In this document: positions 1 through 4,856 of the stretch, one piece after another
How positions within the stretch are numbered: position 1 is the stretch's first letter
How the letters are laid out: every line of letters starts with the position of its first letter
DNA from: Intrasporangiaceae bacterium
GTDB taxonomy: Bacteria > Actinomycetota > Actinomycetes > Actinomycetales > Dermatophilaceae
Assembly (NCBI GenBank): GCA_012518475.1
Contig: JAAYSB010000327.1
Coordinates: 1 to 6,866, forward strand
Length of the DNA: 6,866 bases
Reading direction: 5' to 3'
Made by a program: the position numbers and the translations under genes
Notes under the pieces: model-generated
Told to the model about the DNA's origin: nothing
The model's input: only the letters and a program-made list of their open reading frames with translations
Databases searched by the model: none

Positions 1-35
1 CCGGCCCGCGAAGTTTTCCACAATCGCGCGGCGCA

Positions 36-41
36 TAGGCT
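36..41 (+). promoter_or_regulatory. -10 hexamer of a leaderless promoter for the S51 peptidase gene
   Basis: TAGGCT fits the actinobacterial TANNNT -10 pattern. Its last base is 7 nt before the GTG at 49, so transcription would start at or next to the start codon. No purine-rich Shine-Dalgarno sequence is visible there. The same TAGGCTGG string recurs in front of lipA. No good -35 is seen; the T-rich stretch at 14-17 lies at roughly the right distance but is not TTGACA-like. The hexamer is seen; promoter activity is inferred. Confidence 0.55.
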
Positions 42-48
42 GGCTCGG

Positions 49-786
49 GTGACGACGACGCCGACTCCGACCATCCTCGCGACCTCCGGGGGCTACCGCC
101 CGGACCCTCGACTGGCCATCCGGTTCAGCCCGCTGTTCCACCACGCCGTCGAGCTCTCGGGGGCCCACGGGCGCACGCCGCGGGTGACCTATATCGGCAC
201 CGCTGGCGGGGACCAGCGCTACTGGAACGCGCACATGCACGACGCCGCGCTGCAGGCCGGCTTCACCATGACGACCCTCGACCTGTTCCCCATGCCGAGC
301 ATCGAGGACATCCCCGGACACCTGCTCGAGCAGGACGTCATCTGGGTCCAGGGCGGATCCGTCGCGAACCTCCTCGCGGTCTGGGCGGTCCACGACCTGG
401 CTCCGGCGCTGCGCGCTGCCTGGGAGGCCGGCGTCGTCCTCTCCGGGGTCTCCGCCGGCTCGATCTGCTGGTTCCAGGGCGGCTGCACCGACTCCTTCGG
501 TCCCGAGCTGCGGGCCGTGACGAACGGCCTGGGCTTCCTCCCCTACGGCAACGGCGTCCACTACGACTCCGAGGACCGCCGGCGGCCGACGATCCACGCT
601 CTCGTCGCTGACGGGACCCTCGGTGAGACCCACTGCAGCGACGACGGAGTCGGCCTCGTCTATCGCGGCACGGACTTCGTCGAGGCCGTGACCGACGTCG
701 ACGGCAAGGGCGCCTACATCGTGCGCGCCGTCGACGGCACGGTCACCGAGGAGCGAGTCGGACCGCGTCGCCTGTCCGAGCGCTGA
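49..786 (+). CDS. Peptidase S51 family protein (peptidase E-like)
   Basis: A 245-residue cytoplasmic protein of the dipeptidase E / peptidase S51 family, whose characterised members are serine peptidases with a class I glutamine amidotransferase-like fold; bacterial PepE cleaves N-terminal Asp-Xaa dipeptides. The nucleophile elbow GVSAGS at residues 133-138 places the likely catalytic serine at 135. His171 in the GVHYDSE segment and Asp148 are candidates for the rest of the triad, and their spacing from the serine is close to that in enteric PepE. The strand-loop VQGGS at 100-104 and the N-terminal ATSGG are also typical. The length is near the family norm, with no signal peptide or membrane segment. 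The GTG start at 49 is chosen because a TANNNT hexamer lies 7 nt upstream. The 3' end overlaps the convergent oxidoreductase gene by 44 bp. Family assignment is firm; the substrate is not determined, since cyanophycinases share the fold. Confidence 0.9.
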   Translation: MTTTPTPTILATSGGYRPDPRLAIRFSPLFHHAVELSGAHGRTPRVTYIGTAGGDQRYWNAHMHDAALQAGFTMTTLDLFPMPSIEDIPGHLLEQDVIWVQGGSVANLLAVWAVHDLAPALRAAWEAGVVLSGVSAGSICWFQGGCTDSFGPELRAVTNGLGFLPYGNGVHYDSEDRRRPTIHALVADGTLGETHCSDDGVGLVYRGTDFVEAVTDVDGKGAYIVRAVDGTVTEERVGPRRLSER

Positions 787-1762
787 GCCGCGCCGCGTCG
801 ATGACCTCGAGGGTGCGCACCGCATCCATCGGGTCGACCGGCAGATCGGCCGGGTCACCGGTCACGAGAGCGTGGTCCACGGCTCGATAGAAGTCGGCCT
901 GGTCCCCACCGGCACTCGGCACCGGATGGCGCTCCTCTCCCAGGAACAGCCAGCCGCAGTGTCCGTCGCTGTCGGCAAGGTCGGCGAAGACGTTCGGCTC
1001 GCTCTCGAACTGGTTGAGGACGAAGGCCCCCTCCCGGCCGAGCACGCGGATCCGCGGTCCTGGCGCCCCGGCCAGGCTTGTCGCGGACAGATACGACACG
1101 ACCCCCGACTCGTGCGTGCAGACGACGACGGCGTCATCCTCGGCGACGCTGAGGCGCGAGGCGAGCGTCGCATACACCCGCGTGACCGGTCCGGCGAGCA
1201 GGACGGCCTGGTCGATGAGGTGCGTGTGCAGGTCGAGGAGCAGTCCGCCGCCCTGCTCCGACGATGCCGTCTCGCGCCACCGGTCCTGACGCTGCGGACG
1301 CCAACGCTCCCAGCGCAGCTCGATCCGCGTGACGTCGCCGAGCGCACCGTCGGCGATCGCGCGCTGAAGGGTGCGGAAGGACGGGTCGTAGCGCCGGTTC
1401 TGGAAGACCGTGAGCAGGACGCCGGCCCTGCGCGCAGACTCCACGACGTGGCGGGCCTCTGGGCCGGTGAGCGCGAGCGGCTTGTCGACAACAACGGGGA
1501 CGCCGGCGTCGATGCAGGCGAGAGCCTGCTCGCCGTGACCTCTGGTCGGGGTCGCGAGAACGACCAGGTCGAGATCGTCCCGCTCGAGCAGAGCGTCGAG
1601 GTCCGGGACGACCTCAGTGTCCGGGCGGTCGTCCCGGACCTGGGTGACCCGCTCGGGGCTGCTCGTCGCGACGGCGACGACCTCGAGTCCGGCGCGTTCG
1701 AGGAGCGGTGCGTGGATGCCCCGGCCGGCCGATCCATATCCCGCCAGTCCGACTCGTCGCAT
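743..1762 (-). CDS. Gfo/Idh/MocA-family NAD(P)-dependent oxidoreductase
   Basis: A 339-residue predicted cytoplasmic dehydrogenase. The N-terminal Rossmann fold opens with VGLAGYGSAGRGIHAP, a glycine-rich dinucleotide loop followed by the HAP signature of the YdgJ/YhhX-like branch. A DKP triad with Lys94, the variant of the family's EKP motif, usually supplies the catalytic lysine. The C-terminal GFO_IDH_MocA domain contains GGGLLLDLHTHLIDQ with Asp177, His181 and Asp184, where the family's substrate-binding and catalytic His lies. Family members oxidise or reduce sugars, inositols and similar polyols; the substrate cannot be read from sequence. I chose ATG at 1762 because translation then begins right at the Rossmann strand and a TANNNT hexamer sits 7 nt upstream. 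An in-frame GTG at 1786 would add eight non-conserved residues and lie upstream of that hexamer. It is divergent from lipB and convergent with the peptidase gene. Confidence 0.9.
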   Translation of the reverse strand: MRRVGLAGYGSAGRGIHAPLLERAGLEVVAVATSSPERVTQVRDDRPDTEVVPDLDALLERDDLDLVVLATPTRGHGEQALACIDAGVPVVVDKPLALTGPEARHVVESARRAGVLLTVFQNRRYDPSFRTLQRAIADGALGDVTRIELRWERWRPQRQDRWRETASSEQGGGLLLDLHTHLIDQAVLLAGPVTRVYATLASRLSVAEDDAVVVCTHESGVVSYLSATSLAGAPGPRIRVLGREGAFVLNQFESEPNVFADLADSDGHCGWLFLGEERHPVPSAGGDQADFYRAVDHALVTGDPADLPVDPMDAVRTLEVIDAARLSARTGDAVRLAPR

Positions 1763-1769
1763 GGGCCCA

Positions 1770-1775
1770 ACTCTA
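1770..1775 (-). promoter_or_regulatory. -10 hexamer of a leaderless promoter for the oxidoreductase gene
   Basis: On the minus strand this reads TAGAGT, matching TANNNT, with 7 nt (TGGGCCC) before the ATG at 1762. It supports 1762 rather than the GTG at 1786 as the start. It faces away from the lipB hexamer, only 24 bp distant. No convincing -35 is visible. Confidence 0.5.
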
Positions 1776-1799
1776 GGTCTGGACACTCTCTGACTGGCG

Positions 1800-1805
1800 T
1801 AGCCT
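1800..1805 (+). promoter_or_regulatory. -10 hexamer of a leaderless promoter for lipB
   Basis: TAGCCT is followed by 6 nt (GGTCAG) and then the lipB ATG at 1812. The stretch closely resembles the one before lipA (TAGGCT plus GGTCGG). A -35-like TGGACA lies at 1780-1785, but the spacer is only 14 bp, so I do not rely on it. Confidence 0.55.
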
Positions 1806-1811
1806 GGTCAG

Positions 1812-2441
1812 ATGCGTCTCGTCCACCTCGGCTTCGCCCCCGACTACGTCGACTACACGGCGGCGTGGGACCGCCAGCGTGAGGTCCATGCCCAGGTCGC
1901 CGCCGGTGGCGAGGACGTCACTCTGCTGCTCGAGCACGCTGCCGTCTACACGGCCGGCAAGCGCACGGAGGCGCACGAGCGCCCCCTCGACGGGACCCCG
2001 GTCATCGATGTCGACCGCGGCGGCAAGATCACCTGGCACGGACCCGGCCAGCTCGTCGGGTACCCGATTGTCGCGCTGCCCGAGGTGCCGATCGACGTCG
2101 TCGCGCACGTGCGGCGCCTCGAGGAGGTCATGATCCGCGTCTGTGCCGAGTTCGACGTGGTGGTCGAGAGGGTCGACGGGCGGACCGGGGTGTGGGTGCG
2201 TGCCGACGACAGGGGTCCGGACCGCAAGCTCGGTGCGATCGGTGTGCGGGTCAGCAACCGGGTCACCATGCACGGCTTCTCGCTCAACTGCGACAACGAC
2301 CTCGGCTGGGCCGACGTCATCATCCCGTGCGGGATCGCCGACGCCGGGGTCGGCTCGCTGACCAAGGAAGCCGGCCGCCCCATCACCGTCCAGGACGTGC
2401 TCCCCTACACGGAGAAGCACCTTCTCGACGTGCTGGCCTAG
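1812..2441 (+). CDS. lipB: Octanoyltransferase LipB (lipoyl synthesis)
   Basis: Lipoyl(octanoyl) transferase, 209 residues, the usual length. It moves octanoate from octanoyl-ACP to the target lysine of lipoyl domains (pyruvate and 2-oxoglutarate dehydrogenase E2, glycine cleavage H protein) in the cytoplasm, the first step of de novo lipoylation. The hallmark segment RGGKITWHGPGQLVGYP is at residues 69-85. Lys139 in KLGAIGV and Cys173 in IIPCGI form the predicted Cys/Lys catalytic dyad, spaced 34 residues apart as in Mycobacterium tuberculosis LipB. MHGFSLN at 153-159 is also characteristic. All key residues are present, so it should be active. The ATG at 1812 is preceded by a TANNNT hexamer rather than a ribosome binding site. 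lipA starts 9 nt after the stop codon, and the two enzymes act consecutively. Confidence 0.97.
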   Translation: MRLVHLGFAPDYVDYTAAWDRQREVHAQVAAGGEDVTLLLEHAAVYTAGKRTEAHERPLDGTPVIDVDRGGKITWHGPGQLVGYPIVALPEVPIDVVAHVRRLEEVMIRVCAEFDVVVERVDGRTGVWVRADDRGPDRKLGAIGVRVSNRVTMHGFSLNCDNDLGWADVIIPCGIADAGVGSLTKEAGRPITVQDVLPYTEKHLLDVLA

Positions 2442-2444
2442 GCT
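2439..2444 (+). promoter_or_regulatory. Possible internal -10 hexamer for lipA, overlapping the lipB stop codon
   Basis: TAGGCT begins with the lipB TAG stop (2439-2441) and ends 6 nt before the lipA GTG at 2451. The layout matches the hexamers before lipB and the peptidase gene. If active, lipA could be made from its own leaderless transcript as well as by read-through from lipB. The 9-nt gap has no Shine-Dalgarno sequence. Confidence 0.45.
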
Positions 2445-2450
2445 GGTCGG

Positions 2451-3476
2451 GTGACTGTCGCACCAGAGGGACGCAGGCTGCTCCGCGTCGAGGCCCGCAA
2501 CGCCGAGACCCCGATCGAGCGCAAGCCGACATGGATCCGGACCACCGCCAAGATGGGTCCGGAGTACTCGGCGATGAAGAGCCGGGTCTCCGGGGGCGGG
2601 CTGCACACCGTCTGCCAGGAGGCCGGCTGCCCCAACATCTTCGAGTGCTGGGAGGACCGTGAGGCGACCTTCCTCATCGGCGGCGACGTCTGCACCCGCC
2701 GGTGCGACTTCTGCGACATCGCCACCGGCCGGCCCCAGGCCCTCGACCGGGACGAGCCCCGCCGGGTTGCCGAGTCCGTGCGCGAGATGGGGCTGCGCTA
2801 CTCGACCGTGACCGGCGTCGCCCGTGACGACCAGCCCGACGGTGCCGCGTGGCTCTATGCAGAGACCATCCGCAAGATCCACGAGCTCAACCCCAACACC
2901 GGCGTCGAGATCCTGCCTCCCGACTTCGGCGCGGAGCCCGATCTCGTCGGTCAGGTCTTCGACGCCCGCCCGGAGGTCTTCGCGCACAACCTCGAGACCG
3001 TCCCGCGGATCTTCAAGCGGATCCGCCCGGCGTTCACCTACGACAAGTCGCTCAAGGTCCTCACCATGGCTCGCGCCGAGGAGCTCGTGACCAAGTCCAA
3101 CCTCATCCTCGGCATGGGCGAGACCGACGACGAGATCGAGCAGGCGATCCGCGACCTGCACGACGCCGGCTGCGACATCCTCACCATCACCCAGTACCTC
3201 CGCCCCTCCAAGCTCCACCACCCCATCGACCGGTGGGTCAAGCCGGACGAGTTCGTGCACTGGAGCACGGTCGCCACCGACATCGGGTTCAAGGGCGTCA
3301 TGGCCGGTCCGCTGGTCCGCTCGTCCTACCGCGCCGGCCGGCTCTGGGCGCAGGCGATGCGCACCTGGGGGCGCCCGCTGCCCGAGCATCTGACCCACCT
3401 CGGCGAGAACCTCGACGAGCCGGCCCGCCAGGAGGCGGCCACATTGGTGGCTCGCGCTCAGCAGAACGTATCCTGA
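2451..3476 (+). CDS. lipA: Lipoyl synthase LipA (radical SAM)
   Basis: Lipoyl synthase, 341 residues, a radical SAM enzyme with two [4Fe-4S] clusters. It inserts sulfur at C6 and C8 of protein-bound octanoyl groups, completing lipoyl cofactor synthesis after LipB. The auxiliary-cluster motif CX4CX5C is at Cys55, Cys60 and Cys66. The radical SAM motif CTRRCDFC has Cys81, Cys85 and Cys88. The C-terminal RSSYRAG, with its first serine at 291, supplies the serine ligand of the auxiliary cluster, which is sacrificed as sulfur donor. All ligands are intact. The GTG start at 2451 gives the usual N-terminus of actinobacterial LipA, with IERKPTWIR at 22-30. About 25-30 residues follow RSSYRAG and its Gly-Arg-Leu extension; this tail is less conserved. 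DUF4191 starts 5 nt after the stop. Confidence 0.97.
   Translation: MTVAPEGRRLLRVEARNAETPIERKPTWIRTTAKMGPEYSAMKSRVSGGGLHTVCQEAGCPNIFECWEDREATFLIGGDVCTRRCDFCDIATGRPQALDRDEPRRVAESVREMGLRYSTVTGVARDDQPDGAAWLYAETIRKIHELNPNTGVEILPPDFGAEPDLVGQVFDARPEVFAHNLETVPRIFKRIRPAFTYDKSLKVLTMARAEELVTKSNLILGMGETDDEIEQAIRDLHDAGCDILTITQYLRPSKLHHPIDRWVKPDEFVHWSTVATDIGFKGVMAGPLVRSSYRAGRLWAQAMRTWGRPLPEHLTHLGENLDEPARQEAATLVARAQQNVS
3469..3474 (+). promoter_or_regulatory. Possible -10 hexamer for the DUF4191 gene inside the lipA 3' end
   Basis: TATCCT overlaps the last codons of lipA and shares its final T with the lipA TGA stop (3474-3476). It is followed by 7 nt and the ATG at 3482. A weak -35-like TTGGTG is at 3444-3449 with a 19-bp spacer. 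The spacing matches the other leaderless starts in the window. Read-through from lipA is the alternative. Confidence 0.45.
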
Positions 3477-3481
3477 CCCAC

Positions 3482-4231
3482 ATGGCGTTGTTCGGGAAGA
3501 AGAAGTCTGCTGACGAGCAGAGCGGGTCCGCAGAGAAGAAGCCGGGTCGCCTCGCGCAGATCCGGCAGGGATACCAGGCGATCAAGCAGCTCGACCCCAA
3601 TGTCGGCTGGTTCATGCTCGCCGCGGCGCTTGCGGTACTCGTCGTCGCCCTCCTCATCGGCGGCCTCTGGCTCGGGCGACCCATCTTCACGATCCTCTTC
3701 GCCATCCCCCTGATGCTGCTCGCAGCCATGGTCGTGCTCAACGTGCGGGCCAACAAGGCCATGTACGGCGCACTCGACGGTCGTGCCGGGGCCACGGGTA
3801 TCGCGCTGTCCCAGATCCGCCGCGGCTGGTACACCTCCCAGGAGCCGGTGGCCGCAGACGTCCAGCGCCGCGACATGGACTTCAGCAACGCCGCGGTCGT
3901 CTTCCGGGCCTTGGGCCGTCCCGGCATCGTCCTCGTCGGCGAGGGCCCCAAGCCCCGCGTCAACAAGCTCCTCGAGAAGGAGCGCAAGAAGGTCGCCCGC
4001 GTCGCCCCCGGCGTCCCGATCCACACGTTCATCGCCGGTGACGGCGAGGGGGACATCCCCATCCGCAAGCTCTCCGGCAAGGTGCAGCGCCTCAAGAACA
4101 CGCTGACCAAGCAGGAGGTCTCCGTCGTCAACAAGCGACTGAAGTCCCTCCCCGGCCTGCGCGACGGCATGCCCGCCGGTGTCGACCCGACCAAGGTGCG
4201 GATGAGCCGCAAGGCCCTGCGCGGCCGCTGA
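3482..4231 (+). CDS. DUF4191 domain-containing membrane protein
   Basis: A 249-residue integral membrane protein of the actinobacterial DUF4191 family; its function is not established. The N-terminus is short and lysine-rich (FGKKK at 4-8, EKKPGR at 18-23), followed by a basic amphipathic stretch. Two hydrophobic segments at about residues 43-64 and 68-88, joined by a tight LGRP turn, form a hairpin that would leave both termini on the same side, probably the cytoplasm given the flanking positive charge. The rest, about 90-249, is a soluble basic domain rich in Lys and Arg, with a conserved-looking GRAGATG near 100 and many KK/RK pairs towards the C-terminus. ATG at 3482 fits both the TANNNT spacing and the family start (MALFGKKK). 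It lies 5 nt after lipA, as in many actinobacteria including Mycobacterium, where the homologue follows lipA. A basic, nucleic-acid- or lipid-contacting tail is possible but unproven. Confidence 0.88.
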   Translation: MALFGKKKSADEQSGSAEKKPGRLAQIRQGYQAIKQLDPNVGWFMLAAALAVLVVALLIGGLWLGRPIFTILFAIPLMLLAAMVVLNVRANKAMYGALDGRAGATGIALSQIRRGWYTSQEPVAADVQRRDMDFSNAAVVFRALGRPGIVLVGEGPKPRVNKLLEKERKKVARVAPGVPIHTFIAGDGEGDIPIRKLSGKVQRLKNTLTKQEVSVVNKRLKSLPGLRDGMPAGVDPTKVRMSRKALRGR

Positions 4232-4232
4232 G

Positions 4233-4270
4233 CCGCTGTCGACCGGCTACTGACCGGCCCCGGTCAGCGG
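4233..4270. terminator. Candidate bidirectional terminator between DUF4191 and the RDD gene
   Basis: The 32-bp gap between the two convergent stop codons holds nested inverted repeats. CTGACCGG (4250-4257) pairs perfectly with CCGGTCAG (4260-4267), though the two-base gap means about 7 bp would form around a four-base loop. Alternatively, CCGCTG (4233-4238) and ACCGG (4242-4246) pair with CCGGT (4260-4264) and CAGCGG (4265-4270) with a 3-nt bulge. No U-tract follows on either strand, so this would be an actinobacterial U-less terminator. The RDD stop codon (4264-4266) lies inside the structure. Confidence 0.5.
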
Positions 4271-4695
4271 GTCAACAGCGTCATCGTCCCGGCCGCCTTG
4301 TCGTGGAAGCCGCGGCCGTCACTGGCGGTGAAGATCGCCGGGAAGAACACCCCGACGAGCAGCGTCCGGATGAGCACCTGCTTCAGCGGCGCCGGCTCTT
4401 GGTTCTGAGCGAGGACCCGCAGGCCCACGATCGTGTGGCCGATGGTCGCGCCGCGCGTCCCGACGAGGATCAGGTGCATGAGCAGGAACAGCCCGAGCGG
4501 GGCGAACGACTCCACCGCTCCCGGCCCACTCGTGTCGACGAAGGCCCGCACGATGAGCAGCGCGATCACCCAGTCGACCATCGCGGCGAGCGCCCTGCGC
4601 AGCAGGGACGCGAGCGAGCCTGGCCCCTTCGGCGGCAGGAACAGCTCAGCCCCGGGATAGTCGAGGTCCGCTGGGTCGTTCGGGCGCGTTGACAC
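4264..4695 (-). CDS. RDD family membrane protein
   Basis: A 143-residue inner-membrane protein with a single RDD domain. The N-terminal 26 residues are soluble, with LDYPGAELFLPPKGPGS typical of the actinobacterial proteins found beside glnA. Hydrophobic segments lie at about 35-53, 64-79 and 107-124. The diagnostic residues are Arg34 and Asp41 in the first helix (RALAAMVD) and Asp132 in the closing GFHDKAAGT; GTRGATIGHTIVGLRV at 79-94 is the usual middle loop. Some RDD proteins elsewhere have been linked to ion/proton antiport, but for this short type no function is known. I chose GTG at 4695 because a TANNNT hexamer ends 6 nt upstream. GTG at 4716 would add seven residues and lie upstream of that hexamer. 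It converges on DUF4191 and is divergent from glnA, an arrangement also seen in mycobacteria. Confidence 0.9.
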   Translation of the reverse strand: MSTRPNDPADLDYPGAELFLPPKGPGSLASLLRRALAAMVDWVIALLIVRAFVDTSGPGAVESFAPLGLFLLMHLILVGTRGATIGHTIVGLRVLAQNQEPAPLKQVLIRTLLVGVFFPAIFTASDGRGFHDKAAGTMTLLTR

Positions 4696-4701
4696 GCACT
4701 C

Positions 4702-4707
4702 ACTGTA
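4702..4707 (-). promoter_or_regulatory. -10 hexamer of a leaderless promoter for the RDD gene
   Basis: The minus strand reads TACAGT, 6 nt before the GTG at 4695. The layout is the same as for the other genes here and decides the start in favour of 4695. No clear -35 is visible. Confidence 0.5.
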
Positions 4708-4766
4708 GGTGCCCACGGGTCGGGTTCGGCGACCGGGTCAGGTGCGCGAGGCATACCGATTCGTAA

Positions 4767-4804
4767 TTAACACGCGTGAAACACGGCAGTTATGGGGCCG
4801 ATAC
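4767..4804 (+). promoter_or_regulatory. GlnR-type operator upstream of glnA (two tandem boxes)
   Basis: Four 5-mers are spaced exactly 11 nt apart: TTAAC at 4767, GAAAC at 4778, GTTAT at 4789 and GATAC at 4800. They follow the actinobacterial GlnR pattern of alternating GTNAC and GAAAC half-sites with 6-nt gaps. Excluding the free position, 15 of 18 bases match, and GAAAC is exact. GlnR is the OmpR-type nitrogen regulator that activates glnA in Streptomyces and mycobacteria under nitrogen limitation. The operator ends 10 bp before the proposed -10 of glnA, a position suited to activation. The match is seen; GlnR binding is inferred. Confidence 0.75.
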
Positions 4805-4814
4805 GCCTGCTCAC

Positions 4815-4820
4815 TACTGT
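4815..4820 (+). promoter_or_regulatory. Probable -10 element of the glnA promoter
   Basis: TACTGT fits TANNNT and would place transcription start near 4827, leaving a leader of about 30 nt that includes the ribosome binding site. The -35 region would fall inside the second GlnR box, and no TTGACA-like sequence is present there, as expected for an activator-dependent promoter. Other AT-rich hexamers lie nearby, so the choice is tentative. Confidence 0.4.
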
Positions 4821-4843
4821 GGAACGCGTTCACCACCCACACC

Positions 4844-4850
4844 GGAAGGA
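4844..4850 (+). promoter_or_regulatory. Ribosome binding site of glnA
   Basis: GGAAGGA ends 6 nt before the GTG at 4857. It is the only clear Shine-Dalgarno sequence at a start codon in this window. It fixes the start at 4857 rather than the in-frame GTG at 4776, which lies inside the GlnR operator. Confidence 0.85.
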
Positions 4851-4856
4851 CCACCC

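Noticed and set aside
1763..1786. Eight-residue N-terminal extension of the oxidoreductase from GTG at 1786
   Set aside because: The extra residues precede the Rossmann strand without matching the family, and the TANNNT hexamer would lie inside the coding region. It is not fully excluded, because AGAGA lies just before this GTG.
872..1882. Plus-strand frame opposite the oxidoreductase
   Set aside because: Its translation is Arg/Gly/Asp/Glu-rich and motif-free, while the opposite strand encodes a clear Gfo/Idh/MocA protein.
1773..3398. Long open frame on the minus strand opposite lipB and lipA
   Set aside because: It is complementary to two clear enzymes, its translation is low-complexity (rich in Asp, Val, Gly, Leu), and it shows no domain. 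Such antisense frames are expected from GC-rich codon bias.
4696..4716. Seven-residue N-terminal extension of the RDD protein from GTG at 4716
   Set aside because: The candidate -10 at 4702-4707 would fall inside it, and the family N-terminus fits the start at 4695 better.
4776..4856. Extended N-terminus of GlnA from the in-frame GTG at 4776
   Set aside because: The 27 extra residues do not belong to the family, the start lies within the GlnR operator, and a strong ribosome binding site with correct spacing precedes the GTG at 4857.
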